64,000 bases of DNA from Sipunculus nudus. Taxonomy: Eukaryota; Annelida; Sipuncula; Golfingiida; Sipunculidae. Under the pieces are notes generated by a model. The model worked only from the letters and a program-made list of their open reading frames with translations. It searched no databases and was not told the origin of the DNA. The translations under genes and the position numbers were made by a program. Below, one piece after another: positions 12,645 through 24,047 of this stretch. Within the stretch, counting starts at the first letter, position 1, and every line of letters begins with the position of its first letter. The DNA lies in the NCBI GenBank assembly GCA_026874595.1, contig CM049309.1:6594576-6658575 (forward strand). Reading direction: 5' to 3'.

Positions 12645-12770
12645 CGTGGTGCGTACTTTCTGGGAAATAGTTACAGACGGGATTCCCCGGCCAAGGACCT
12701 TGACACCAGTGAGCTTTATCGAGACAGGCTGAGTCATACAGATAACGCTGATTAAAACATGTGTAAACAC
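12645..12770 (+). promoter_or_regulatory. Distal regulatory block of cGLR-2: STAT-type and kB-type sites
   Basis: TTCTGGGAA (12658-12666) fits the STAT/GAS palindrome TTCNNNGAA. GGGATTCCCC (12679-12688) is a perfect Rel/NF-kB site. The flanks GACCTTGACACCAGT, AGCTTTATC, GGCTGAGTCATACAGATAAC and ATGTGTAAACA are almost identical in front of cGLR-3 (23703-23820), so the block was duplicated with the gene. In cGLR-2 a microsatellite-bearing insertion separates it from the core promoter by about 1.1 kb. Use by Rel and STAT factors is inferred. Confidence 0.55.
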
Positions 12771-12814
12771 ACCCTCACACACACACACCCTCACACACAC
12801 ACACACACACAGAT

Positions 12815-12878
<64 letters not shown>

Positions 12879-12960
12879 CACTGAAGAAAAACTACACTGT
12901 AAATTCACAACAGTCTGTTTCACGGGATGCGACCCGATCATCAGGTGAATGTGGTTAGAT
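12767..12960. repeat. CA and TA microsatellites with associated element
   Basis: CA-rich 12767-12811 and TA-rich 12812-12877, then a segment with GTAAATTCACAACAGTCTG and TTTCACGGGATGCGACCCG. The same segment follows the TA tract in cGLR-3 intron 1 (25009-25055). This run is absent from the matching place before cGLR-3, so it is an insertion into the cGLR-2 upstream region. Confidence 0.7.
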
Positions 12961-13644
12961 TCTAGTAATATCTTAATCATCTGAACGTTGACGTACATAC
13001 AGTTTTATATATTTTATATATACCCAACTACTTAATTAGTATTGTGCCAGTTAATCGAATATACAGATGATTGGTCGTTTATTGTCATAATCGATAAAAT
13101 CGATTGCTTTTATGCATAATCGATCATAAACGATTATCCAAAGAAGTCATACTGATACCATTCCGATTAAGTATTTTTATTCTGGCAGAGATAATGGACG
13201 GGGAATAAAAAAGCGAATAGCATTAAAACTTAACATTGGACAACAACCGGGCACAAGTTAAACTGATTTAACTGGGTCAGTATTTTCTATACAGCATATT
13301 TTACGGTATTATACAAGGTACATAAAATAATCATCATTGGTCCTTCGTCTTTCGGTCATCGAATATGATTTTACAACCGATTCCTACCACTAATATATAT
13401 GTGTATATATATAGAATAGGTGAAATATAAACAGGTCCTTAAGTGGATTCGAACCGAACCTATAATACACAAGGAAATAGACAAATTTCACCAGCAGGGC
13501 CAGTAGGAACACTTTTGTGTGCACGGTTACATATACACACACACATGTGTGTGAGGATGTGTGTGTGTGTGTGTGTGTTGTCAGCTCGAGAGTATCACTT
13601 CCTGACACTAAAAACAACAAATGTTCAATCAGCGAAACAGTACG

Positions 13645-13656
13645 TGACGTACGTCA
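13645..13656 (+). promoter_or_regulatory. bZIP-type palindrome upstream of cGLR-2
   Basis: TGACGTACGTCA is a perfect palindrome of two TGACG half-sites with a two-base centre (TA). The block ahead of cGLR-3 has the same half-sites with a four-base centre (24034-24047). A CREB/ATF/XBP-type factor is possible. Confidence 0.4.
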
Positions 13657-13707
13657 TATAGATAAATGGAAACTTGAAAAAACTAAAAGTCATCCAACAG
13701 TTATCAG

Positions 13708-13780
13708 CCAATGAATAACGAGTTTAACAGATAACAGGCTTGTATTGTGCAATGCCGTGCTTACCGGGCATATATAACAG
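13708..13780 (+). promoter_or_regulatory. Core promoter of cGLR-2 (CCAAT, TATA)
   Basis: CCAAT at 13708-13712 and CATATATAACAGCTGA from 13770. The latter matches the cGLR-3 promoter base for base. The TATA box lies about 100 bases before the ATG, leaving a short unspliced leader. The leader contains CGCAACACTTTT, also shared with cGLR-3. Confidence 0.6.
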
Positions 13781-13873
13781 CTGAGAAACAGTACATCGCA
13801 ACACTTTTCGATATTACACGGCTGATGAACACAGCAGTTTCAAGAATTTGCGTTTTGCAAAACAGGCATTAAA

Positions 13874-14402
13874 ATGTACAAACCAGTTTATTCCGTTAAT
13901 GGACTGGTCCAAATGGACCATACAGCTGCATTGAATCACTACTACGCCAATGAAGTTCAGCTGAGCAGAAAAAATACGAAGAAATCCGTGCAACTGGCCA
14001 TCCTGTATGTCAAAGACATACTGAGTTATATCAATGCACAGGACAGACGTTTTAAGAAAGATATGGTGTGTGTCGGCAGCTACTGGCAGGGTCTCAAGGT
14101 CGACAAGGCTGATGAGTTTGACGTCAGTGTGGCTCTGGATATTCCAGAACAATTCGTGTGGGCCCAGTATAAACCCCGATATATCCAGCTGAATCCACAA
14201 AACCCCAACCATGTTGTAAGAAGCACCGTGCCACTACCGGCACCGGAAACGGGATACACCAATGTGCAGTACTCAAACCCTTCGACGCCGCTGTGGCAAA
14301 ACTCCACCGACTTCATCGTTGACGATAACTTGGTACCCCTCCTGGTGAGAAATCGCTTCAAACTGCTGCTCAAGCAAGCTGTCCGCGAGCTGGAAATGAG
14401 GG
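13874..14402 (+). CDS. cGLR-2 exon 1
   Basis: Runs from ATG to GAAATGAGGG before donor GTAGGT, ending in phase 1. It contains GSYWQGLK, EFDVSVAL, the NPQNPN linker and VPLLVRNRFKLLLKQAV. Confidence 0.9.
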
Positions 14403-15760
14403 GTAGGTGTGAAACCCACGAAACAAATGTAAAATTTAGTTCACTTATAACCAAATGATTAATATTGACGTTATAAATACATATTTGTACATGTATTATC
14501 GAATTTAACTGAAACGGTAGCTTCATATTGTTTTTAATTTGTCCCCAATAAGAACGAATATATAAAGTGGTATAGTTATTATCTTAATCATACATACTTG
14601 CTTTCAAATATGTTGCTGGTTCCTGGGTAGTTTATAATGGCCTCGAAAATGACCTGATGACATTGCACACCGTAGCTTTAACGTGATGTTAAGATCTAAC
14701 ATTTTGATTTGGGAAACTTTAGAATAACAGCCGTCAATGTCCTACGCCATGTTAGTGTGCATTCTTACGCGTTTATGTCTGCACCATAGGAACGGTGGGA
14801 GTGTCCCGAAAACCGACAGGACCTGCAATGACCATATACTTGCAACCTCCCGGCCATCACATGATCAGCGTGGACTTTGCGCCGGTCTTCCAAAGCAGGT
14901 TGAGCTTTTGTCCTCGCCATGGATGGCCAAGACCAAACGCTAGGTGGCCCTGCAAGGACAAAATACAGAAAATCAAGGAGGTCGGGATAAATCTCGCGGC
15001 GAAAAAAGATTTTGAATGGTTGGAGAGTTTCGCGGAGTGCGAAAAAGAGTTAGGAAAAGAGATAGACAAAGATGGCGGTTGTCGTAAGAAGTGCCACCGG
15101 ATTATGAAGAGTCTTACGGGCGACATCTGGTGTCCTGGGGCAAAACCAGTGCTGACGTCATATGTACTCAAGGTAGACTTTCTACTGTACAGCTGTATTT
15201 ATACGTAGTGAATATAAACTGATAAATCAAGATCTTTGCCACGTGACATGTGGCAGTTCCAATCTAAATTATAACAGGCATTTAAACTGTAGTCTTATAT
15301 TTATTATATAGTCTTGTATTTTAATACACAAATTATGTTAACATAAGAAAGACATTGAACACGATCTCAGAAAATCATTTTATAGGGACGTTATACAAAT
15401 AGAGTTTCCCTAGTATTGGTGTAAATAAAGAGAACATTTTAAAACACTGGTAGCAGCCGGATATGTAGTGGAATTCGTACATATATTCTAAATATGTGTT
15501 ATCTTTTACAGAACGTCTGGTTTTGGGAATGTGAAAAGCATCCCTTCAATGAAGAATGGACCAATGAGATGCTCTGGACCAGGGTCAAAGATCTCACAAC
15601 GAGGCTGCTCCAGGCCCTCAGACAGCGCCATCTGTCGGTGTATTTCTACCCTGACGTCAACCTGATGAAGGGCAAGGATCCAGAGAAGCTGGGAAAAGTG
15701 ATCAGTAACATCGAGAGGTTCATGGCCGACCCGGAACATTACCTGAGACGCAACTCATGA
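13874..15760 (+). CDS. cGLR-2: cGAS/Mab-21-like nucleotidyltransferase
   Basis: Three exons (13874-14402, 14790-15172, 15512-15760) join in phases 1 and 0 to 386 residues. Catalytic features are complete: GS at 68-69, EFD with acids E81 and D83, and the third acid D205 in SVDFAPV. GWPR follows at 221-224, then GGCRKKCH at 272-279 and the C-terminal VWFWECEKHP...YFYPDVNLM block. Family members are soluble and bind ATP/GTP plus two metal ions; no signal peptide or membrane helix is present here. ATG 13874 (MYKPVYS) is the only start in frame after two TGA codons. Compact introns (387 and 339 bases) and high identity to cGLR-3 indicate recent duplication. The activating ligand and exact cyclic product are unknown. 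Confidence 0.9.
14790..15172 (+). CDS. cGLR-2 exon 2
   Basis: Acceptor CTGCACCATAG, then GAACGGTGGGAG, which completes the split Gly codon. Ends GTACTCAAG before GTAGAC, phase 0. Contains SVDFAPV, RHGWPRPNARW and GGCRKKCHRIMKSL. Confidence 0.9.
15512..15760 (+). CDS. cGLR-2 exon 3
   Basis: Acceptor ATCTTTTACAG followed by NVWFWECEKHP. It ends RFMADPEHYLRRNS and TGA. Length 249 bases, the same as in cGLR-3. Confidence 0.9.
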   Translation, partial: NVWFWECEKHPFNEEWTNEMLWTRVKDLTTRLLQALRQRHLSVYFYPDVNLMKGKDPEKLGKVISNIERFMADPEHYLRRNS

Positions 15761-15889
15761 TCACAAAAAGGAAATTACACACTATGGTGTATTAATGGCA
15801 CAAATAGCATATAATCTGTAGTACATGATACAGACGTCGTGGCCATGGGCGACAGGCTCTGGATATATGTGTGAAAGCTGCCCAAAGGA

Positions 15890-16140
15890 GCTAACATTGT
15901 CATCAGTATATAAAGCTTGTAGCATCAGCCCAATGGCATGAGTATATTGCTTATACCATCGAACCAATGACATAAAGATATTGTTCATCCCGTCGGCCCA
16001 ATGGCAGCAATATATTGCCTATACCATCGGTCCAATGAAATTAATCTATTGCCTATACCATTGGCCTACGGGCATTAACATATTGTTTATACTTTCGTCC
16101 AAATACATCAATATATTGCTTATACCATCCGCTCTCTGTG
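15890..16140 (+). repeat. Short tandem minisatellite, about 50-base period
   Basis: Degenerate units each hold an AATGGCA-like block, an ATATTGC or ATTGCCTATA-like block, and ACCATCGGCCCAAT or a close variant. At least five units are visible. Confidence 0.55.
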
Positions 16141-16859
16141 AACCTTCCCGACCACAAGTTAGCTCGGTCAATCAGTTGTCATGGTGATTATTTATGCCAA
16201 CCCAGAGTGTTCATATGTTACCTTGATATTATGTACATTATGATATGATTATAAGAATTAATAACAAATTTCAAAAGTGATTATATTGTTTTTTTTTATT
16301 TACACACAGGTAAATAAAAACATGCTTTGTATGTTTATATAAGATTTGATACGCACTGTGTAATTATGAAAAACCGCAATAATTATTCATTTATTAATAA
16401 TTATTTATTTATTATATAAAAGTGATGTTGCTTATGAGTCGACAGTATTTATACTGTTTATATATATTTATATCAGATAAACTATATATTTTATTAATAA
16501 ATAGTATGAGATAACTTTTCCTTTTTTTTTTCTTTAGCAAAACAGAACACACTCAATACATAAATATATTTTATATATTCTCTGGATTAATGAACATCTG
16601 TCTTGTAAGACTTCTGGATATCTTTAACTTCTGCCATAGAACATGACCCCCCCCCCCACCCCCCCCCCACCCCCGTTTTTCAATGCATTAATCTTATTGA
16701 CATTAAGGTTTAATTATTAGTCTTATCTCTCTGTATGAGGTCTTTTTCCTCTGCACGGGTGCTTTCTACCGGTTTTTTCTACACCGGGGTTGGAGACGTT
16801 GTCTTGCACGATGTGAAGATAATATAATATCTCGTATCATATTAACTGCATGCATGATC

Positions 16860-17640
16860 AAGTATTTACCTCAAGGAAATTCCATAGTGAAGACCGCGTT
16901 TCGTTAGTCGTTTATAGTGTGATTCGAAATATGTACTTTTGTGTGAGTGTGAGCGATACAGCAATGAAAATTTATTCCCTATAAATAGGTATCTAATCAA
17001 TTCTTTCCCTTAGGAATTTCCCCGAGGTAAAGACCGCATTACGTTAGCTTTTGATGTTGAGTGATTGAAAATATGCCTTTGTGTGTGTGTTTGTAATCAG
17101 GGTATATACAGATATTCTTTCCCTGTAGCCATCCGTACAATTTATATTACATGATAAAGTCTTTTCCTACATGAAACTGCCTCGGATTTTTCCAGATAAA
17201 CGTGAACATACATTTGTCATCTGTGGTTTGGGTGATGGTACGTGTATGTTTGTGTATGTCTACGCGTTATAAGCACCTATGACCAGCCGTACAATTTTAA
17301 TTATTTGATATAGTCTTTTCCTCCGAGAAATTCCCCCGGAATTTCCCAGGATAAGATTCTGTACCCATCACTATAGTTGCAAGCATGCGTATGTGTGCTT
17401 CAGTAGCAGCCATATCAAGGTATACTAACGGTACCTAAGTACCATTCCGTACAGTATAAACAAAAGCGGATCCTGGGGCAAGGGAGAGGGGGTAGGGGCT
17501 TTTCCGGACCAGTGCAACTTTTTTTTAGTTTTTTTTTGTAAGTCTTACTGGGTTGGGCTCCCTTTTCCTTAATCCAGGATCCACCCCTGGTTAACATGAT
17601 GGAGTATTTTCTTCTAGGAAATTCCAATGGGAATTCCCAG
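16860..17640 (+). repeat. Degenerate tandem array with recurring kB-like palindromes
   Basis: Units share CCRTACAATTT, AGTCTTTTCCTCC and a GGAAATTCC/GGAATTTCCC pair. kB-like motifs: GGAAATTCC 16875-16883, GGAATTTCCC 17013-17022, GAAATTCCCC 17327-17336, GGAATTTCCC 17338-17347, GGAAATTCC 17617-17625 and GGGAATTCCC 17629-17638. A GGATCC-family repeat (17450-17592) interrupts it. A related array lies at 27.6-28.0 kb, also downstream of a cGLR. Confidence 0.5.
17450..17592 (+). repeat. Dispersed repeat (GGATCC family)
   Basis: Starts GTATAAACAAAAGCGGATCC and ends CCAGGATCCACCCCTGG, with TTTTCCGGACCAGTGCAAC and GGGTTGGGCTCCC inside, matching 6775-6981. Confidence 0.6.
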
Positions 17641-17796
17641 GTTGTAATCGGAATACCTTTCCCTCATCAGTAATTGTTGTTGTTCTCGTATGTCATATCG
17701 GCAAATGCATGTGTGCAGGTATAATCAGAATTCTGTCTTACCATATTAACCAAGACTTTTGAACCTTAAATCGCTTTGAAAATATCAGAGTTAAAC

Positions 17797-17923
17797 CACA
17801 GTCGCTTGAACTCTTATTTCGCGGGGAAATGGGAAGAATGTGATAGAGCAAAGCCTGTTTTGGGCACAATACTTAGTGATACACGATATCTCCCTACGGA
17901 GAAGTATTGCAAGCGACATTGTG
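17797..17923. mobile_element. MITE-like element, copy 1
   Basis: Begins CACAGTCGCTTGAACTC and ends with the imperfect inverse GCAAGCGACATTGTG. Inner GGGGAAATGGGAAGAA is shared with the copy at 18835-19013. No coding sequence. Confidence 0.5.
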
Positions 17924-18834
17924 TGACATCAGCTTAGCGACATGACCAATGGGGCACTTGTTATCAATTGTTGTCAACAACCAAACGTGCGTTATCGCGG
18001 CCATTGCAGTAGCAGATGATTCACGATTCTGCACAAAATGGGCCCTGGGGGGGGGGGGGGGGGGGGGGGCATTCTTAAAGTCGGAGAATCAGCGGAGAGC
18101 CAGAGAAATCACGGAGAATTTTTAAGCGTGTTTTATGCATTCATAGTCACAAATTAACACTAAAATCGCCTGAAAACTTCTACTACCTTAACCTTATCAT
18201 ATTCTCCACTGTTAAAACACCGAATTGACGAAATGATTAATAATCGTGCGATTCATTTTTATAATTATCACTTCTACTCATCCTTATTCATATTTTTTTC
18301 ATTACCATCATTTCAATATAGTCATCATTATTATAAAAATTATGGACAACATAAATTTCTTTAATATTAGCTTTGGTTGTAGTATCAAAATAATGTTTTT
18401 AACTATTATTATTATTATGAGAATTTGCAAAATTATAATCTTAATTTTTAATTAATATTTTATTTTTTATTTATGTAATTATGATTATGTTATACGAAAA
18501 TATACATTTTATAAATATTGTTTCATTATTAAGTGTGAATACAATTTTACAATTATTAATATTAATAGTGTTTTTACTTTCTACAAAAATTTAATAAATC
18601 AATAATTGTGATCAAAATATCGTTAACTTCTACAATTTCCCGTTACCATTTAAAAAAAATATTTTAATGGGAACAATTAATAAGTTTAAATATATCCTCT
18701 TTTAAATGTTATGTCAAAACACGAGCACAGTCAACAGTGATAATGACTTTCAGTGTTGTTGAAGTAACAAAAAAATATATAAGTAAATGTCTTTATTTTG
18801 TATCACACATAAGTAAAACACCTGTAAATTTTAC

Positions 18835-19013
18835 CACAGGTGCTTGAATCCTTATTTAAGGGGGAAATGGGAAGAAAGCACAGAGCATATTACACCTCTA
18901 CAGTGTTACATGCTTTCTCCGTACGAAGTTACTACGTAAAGCACGACGATATGCACAGTTTAGTTCATTTCTCAATAAAAAAAACACCACATATAGGGAT
19001 TCAAGCGACTGTG
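18835..19013. mobile_element. MITE-like element, copy 2
   Basis: Begins CACAGGTGCTTGAATCCTTA and ends ATAGGGATTCAAGCGACTGTG, imperfect terminal inverted repeats of about 20 bases. A third, 5'-truncated copy ends at 21893. Confidence 0.55.
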
Positions 19014-20851
19014 ATTTTACATACTACCATGGTTTTGTTATGGTTTACACAACGAACTGTTGAAACCTCTTCTATTTTATTCGACAGTTTCCTCACAAAT
19101 TCTTTCCCGGACGAGACCCTATTGATAGTTCTAAATACATAATTTAGCAAGGAATATTGATTTAATAGGTGTTTTGACAATGGAAAAAAACATGTTAATA
19201 ATTATATGCTATAAGTTTTTAACTAATTTTAATGTTTATTTGCAACTATCAATGCATAAAACATTGTTCAAAAACAAAAGCTCTCCGTTGATTTTCCTTC
19301 AATTCACCGGCTCCGCGGATCCTCCGACTTTTAGGCACAACCGGTGTCGGATGCACTCTTCTGATTGGTCAACACGTTTTGACCCAGGGAACAAGGATGC
19401 GACGTGACGTGGGCGAACCAGTTGATCGATACCGCGGATTTCAGACCAATATCAAGTAACAATCAATGTCATTCATTAAATTTTGTACCATTGTATCTGG
19501 CAAAGTGGCCACTTTCGTGTGATCTGATGCCATGCTTCAAATTACCTTTGTCTGTCAATAAAACGAACTCGATCTTCTCCGTCGTCCATTCAAATCTGAA
19601 TGCTGACAGATGAAACACGTATTTGTTTTCAAATGTCAGTTTGAGTTGACCTATCCATCACAGTCACTATGGTCCGCCTTTTAACCTAATTATTATAATG
19701 AACCCCCCCCCCCCCCCCAAAAAAAAAAAAAAAACAATCCTACACAGAAGGTCTTCCATGCCAATGGTTTCAAGAGAGACAAGAAAATAATGACGTCACA
19801 AATTTCGATGACATATAACGTCGCATTGACTGACGTCATCAACCAGAATCACTAAAACGTTGTTTAAGTGATAGTTTTGTATATTAGATAGTTTTCCAAG
19901 AATAACATATGATGAGTGCGTAAGAACGAAGGGAAATCATATTCAGGCGGGAGAGATATCAACGGGTCGGTGTTGTCTTAATTGACCTCACCATGAATTT
20001 TACGTGACCTTTATAGCATATTTATTTAATGAATAATCATGAACATAACTGTTCCATGCAGCCAATCAGGTCGACGTTTTGGGGGCTCATAATAATAATT
20101 AGGTCAAAAGGTCGAGGCAAAAGGGCTCTGGTGGCGAGGTCATTTCTCGGCTTGTAATTCAGTGGTGCCTTAGGGGGCCTACTATGTAGGCACAACCATA
20201 TACTTAAAGACGTGTTCAACTAACGGCTTTTATTCCCGAAAAATATATACATACGACATTAAACTAAATTATAAAGCTGATTGATGTAGAATGATAACTG
20301 TCTGTACGAGGTCACCAAGGTTACGTTGTCGGATATCCCATTATTTTGAGAATAACACCCCTCTGTGTAAGTGGGCTATCCCAGCTGTAGTGACAGCCAA
20401 TCAGAACACTCCCCGGCCCGACGACCCAAAACGAGGCTAAAGATAATTCGCCTCTGTCACTTTGAACTCAGCGCTCTAAGGATGTTTTGCAATAAGGTGA
20501 CTTAATTCATGTAGGTTTACTTAAGCCCGGGGGCACCTGTGTGTCACTATGGTAAACATTATGACGTCACAATTGTCACAATGGTATTTAGGCCCCCAAC
20601 TGGGCTTAAGTCCAGTAAAATGTTATTGCAACAGGCCCTAAGGGTTCAAACGAATGTCGACATAAGGCGAACCTGTATAGTAGTAGCCGCTCCGATAGTT
20701 TGATTTCCTTACAATCGCGCTCCCCCGAGGACTGCCAGAATCATTTATTTGGACTATTCACTGGTATTTAAACTGTAAATTCTGTGTTTTTTTCTATTAT
20801 CTGTGGGAAAAATCCTACAACGTGCCTCCAAGCACCAGCTGTACTGGGTGA

Positions 20852-20958
20852 CCGATGACGTCGTTGCACCCGGTGATCATTGCCGTTGCACCAAGTGACC
20901 TATCTACTTGGTAAACAAATACATCAATAGTTTTATTATAATGTACTCTACTCTGCAA
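20852..20958 (+). repeat. 105-base direct repeat, first copy
   Basis: GATGACGTCGTTGCACCCGG through TTATAATGTACTCTAC recurs at 21721-21825 with about 80-85 percent matching bases by eye. Confidence 0.6.
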
Positions 20959-21720
20959 ATAGCCCCCTCCTAGGTCACTGAATAATCAAATATGCAAATA
21001 GCGATCCATAACAGATATTCTGTAGTGAGACAAATAATTATAATACCTTATTAATGCATTAATGTGCATTATACACAAAGTCTTTTAACAATATTTCATA
21101 TATCGCGCAGCTAGGCCATCTAACATGGCTGCCGGATTTTGTCGTTCTTGTTTAATCCTGAATGTCTGTGTGTATGTCATGATTTACATCAGCTGTGGTT
21201 ATCGGTAATAGGCTAGACTTAATGGTTTGAGTAAAATAAGTAACTGTGGTTACATTATTGTCCCAGTGTATGCCACCTGAAGGCGATCAAGCTGACCGAG
21301 TTTCATCTGCCGTGTTTTTCAATGATAAAAAAATTGGGTGTACTGCGAATAACTTTAAATGGCCCATCATGGTGGTTGTAATGGCTTACGAACCATATCG
21401 CAGCGCACAAAAACATAAGAACAATTGAAAGTTCTTTCGGCACATGTGACTGTCGGTGCTGTTTGCGTGTAATGGCAGGAGAAATACCCGCCATGTGTTG
21501 TTGCAAACGAGGTACATAGACAGATGGGTCTTGTACAGCAGACGGTTCTATAGGTGAAACATTTGACCAGGTAACTTGAGCGTTGTTCCATAAACAAGTT
21601 CTGCGGGTGTGCATTTTATATCCTCTTTTAACTGCGGTGCTAATACCAAGCAACACCAAGACAGGTATTCAAACCAGCGGTTAGGCACTGGTTGTGCTTT
21701 TATAGCCGATTTAAGTTGGC

Positions 21721-21825
21721 GATGACGTCGTTTTATCTGGTGATCATTGACGTTGCAGAAGTGACCTACCTACTATAAAACAAATATATCAATAGTATTG
21801 TTATAATGTACTGTACGCTATACAT
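21721..21825 (+). repeat. 105-base direct repeat, second copy
   Basis: Matches 20852-20958; GTGATCATTG, GTGACCTA and ATCAATAGT are the best conserved blocks. Confidence 0.6.
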
Positions 21826-22599
21826 ACTCATTTAGTGCACATTTCCATTTCTCGATTAAAACATAACCACAAATAGGGATTCAAGCGACTGTGGGAATCA
21901 TACCTCCCCCTCCCTCACAGACGGAGGTGATTTGGGTATCCGGCTCGTGGCACACTTGGACAGGCACCTTGTTCCGAGCGAACCTTGAGGTGACGTCATA
22001 ATAAGGATGACGTACATGACAGATTCGCGGAATTTCCCGAGTGGATGAAGACTGAGTTCCATTCAGGAAAACGGCATGTATGCTAATCATTCCATTTTAT
22101 GACGTTACGTCACGAGTCGTTCGGTACATGTTTTTGGAGTGGCGGAGGTGGGGGCGCCTGTGTGTAAATCATGGTATGATATTTCTTTCATTTGACACAC
22201 GGAATATAGAATAAATATACATAGTTCATCTGAATACTTATAGCATATATATAAATATATTTTTTTTCTGAGAATACTTAAATAAAAAAGTTTGATCGTG
22301 GGAATGGTACATTAACGTATTTCGGGTTAAATACCTAAATACATCACACATTGTATTTGTTTTCATGAGAATATGATAAAACGGAGAAAGTGTTAGCTGG
22401 GTAAGCATTTACCTAAATACCAAATGCTTTGTATACATACGTGGTTAAGTTGAAGACTTTCATACCAATAAATTGGTAAGATTAAAGCCAACAATTTTCA
22501 CTTACAAATGCTTTGGTTTTTATGGGATTTCTTGCTTACTTTACATATTGAGTAATTGAAGATTTTTTGGTAATTAATGTTAAAAACGTTTTCATATCT

Positions 22600-23450
22600 C
22601 TGTGACGGATTTTATAGGCCTGTTTATCTACAAACTGTAAGTTAACACAGCAAAGTTGACAAACGGAAAAAATATGAAACCTGGGGTGATTGGTTGCATA
22701 TGTGCAGAAGTTTAAAGGTCACTAGTTGCAAAACGCCTATAGTCTGTTTCATCCCCTCATGTCCACCTGTTTTTTTGCTATGAAAAGTTTTATTAGTTAC
22801 ATTCCAAGGGAAACAATTTTTGTGGAGAGTAGAGGATTAAAGGACCTTATTTTTTAACAAGAGAAATAAATACCTTCCTTCCACCTTATTTAACAAACAG
22901 AATTATTTGAAAATATGAGAAATCAGTCTACATTTTACAACATATCAGACCCACTTATGGCAGTCATTGGTCACATGCAAAAACAGCCTCCACTGACAGC
23001 TACTGATTGGATGATCGCATGTAAACATTCTAAAATATATGACCAGCTAAAACAAAGATGGCCTCTTATGGAGGAACACATAATCTGCCAGATCATGGTG
23101 AAGAGACTATAATGTTGTGAAACATAAACAGGGGATTTATTGTAAAATTCTTAATTGCCATATTAGGTTGTCACTTCCATATGATGTTTTCTTGGAAATT
23201 ATTGAACAATGTAAACTTTTTAAAAAATCAGCTACAAAAAACAGGTGGACAGCAGATGTCCTTGTTGGATCTCTTTGGATTATTTTGGTGGGCTCCCACA
23301 TGTAATTAACACGTGAATATAAACAAAATGAACAGCCTGTGTGCTGTGAAATTGGCGTTTTATGACCTATTGTTAACAAAAGATAGAAGGGATTGTCTTT
23401 ACTTAATATACGTCAGATATGGGTATAGGCCCCTTTAAATGTGGTTAACA
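22600..23450 (+). repeat. Dispersed element shared with 56.7 kb
   Basis: TTGCATATGTGCAGAAGTTTA, AAAGGTCACTAGTTGCAAAA, ATATAAACAAAATGAACAGC and GGCCCCTTTAAATG match counterparts at 56690-57070. This copy has about 500 extra bases in the middle. The small open frames here are not convincing genes. Confidence 0.5.
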
Positions 23451-23702
23451 GAAGATCGTGTTTGTGTGGTGTCATAATGAACAATAAACTGTAGGGTATA
23501 GTCAGCCACGTACTGGATGGGACGATGTCATTGTGTTGACATCGTTCGTCTGTCCCCAGTTAGAGAAAAAAATATAATAACCAACCGTTTAACCTTTTTG
23601 TTCTGGCTTCAGTGCAAATTTATATGCCTTTATATTGTGTGTGATAATCGACCGTATTGGACATGTAAGGAGAACGGTTTGCTAATCACGCGGCCTTGAT
23701 GT

Positions 23703-23820
23703 GTACTTTCTGGGAAATGGTTACAATTGCGGGATTCCCCAGCTCAGGACCTTGACACCAGTAAGCTTTATCAAACCGGCTGAGTCATACAGATAACGCT
23801 GATCAATACATGTGTAAACA
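23703..23820 (+). promoter_or_regulatory. Distal regulatory block of cGLR-3: STAT-type and kB-type sites
   Basis: TTCTGGGAA at 23708-23716 and GGGATTCCCC at 23731-23740, in sequence paralogous to the cGLR-2 block at 12645-12770. Here the block sits about 0.5 kb before the TATA box, the spacing that probably preceded the cGLR-2 insertion. Confidence 0.58.
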
Positions 23821-24033
23821 AAGACATGTATAATGCCTATACGCGTGCTGTATTCAATATCAATAGGTCTTGAGTTACTCGGCTAGTTATATCTTAATCA
23901 TTTGTACGACGTAGTATATCGTAAATTATATTTATGTATATTATGTCCATATGTGTTTGTGTGTGTGTGTGTGTGCTCGAGGATCACTCCCTGTCACTTA
24001 CAACAACAAATGCCGAATCAGCGAAATTGTACG

Positions 24034-24047
24034 TGACGTATACGTCA
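24034..24047 (+). promoter_or_regulatory. bZIP-type palindrome upstream of cGLR-3
   Basis: TGACGTATACGTCA, a perfect palindrome with a four-base centre. It corresponds to TGACGTACGTCA ahead of cGLR-2; the half-sites and symmetry are kept while the centre differs by two bases. Confidence 0.42.

Larger units (their letters stand above)
9213..13644. other. Intergenic region between cGLR-1 and the cGLR-2 promoter
   Basis: No gene recognised. The open frame at 9509-9895 (-) is AT-rich without recognisable domains. It contains reverse dispersed repeat 11295-11515 with poly-G/C runs, a poly-C tract (about 11963-11981) before a GGATCCGCGCC repeat end, a T run at 12414, CA/TA microsatellites 12767-12877 and a CA/GT patch 13531-13580. 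The distal cGLR-2 regulatory block is at 12640-12770. Confidence 0.5.
15761..23700. other. Intergenic region between cGLR-2 and the cGLR-3 promoter
   Basis: No gene recognised in about 7.9 kb. AATAAA near 16312 could serve cGLR-2. Directly downstream, 15890-16140 repeats TATTGCTTATACCATCGGCCCAATGGCA in degenerate tandem units of about 50 bases. Then come poly-C (about 16648-16675), the kB-like array (16860-17640), MITE copies (17797-17923, 18835-19013, partial to 21893), a G run (18049-18069), a C/A run (19702-19734), a 105-base direct repeat (20852-20958 and 21721-21825) and an element shared with 56.7 kb (about 22600-23450). Confidence 0.5.

Noticed and set aside
12528-12998. 156-residue minus-strand open frame
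   Set aside because: Most of it is translated TA/CA microsatellite (Tyr-Ile and Val-Cys runs).
13668-13680. ISRE (IRF site) GAAACTTGAAA before cGLR-2 and GAAACTTGGAAA before cGLR-3
   Set aside because: Spacing between GAAA blocks is three or four bases instead of the two of a true ISRE.
14080-14526. Antisense frames over cGLR exons (also at 24529-24867, 13814-14212, 25692-26033)
   Set aside because: Mirror frames of real exons, repeated wherever the exon is, with no own motif or promoter.
16860-17640. CRISPR-like repeat array
   Set aside because: Units are long and degenerate with no constant short repeat and unique spacers, and the genome is eukaryotic.
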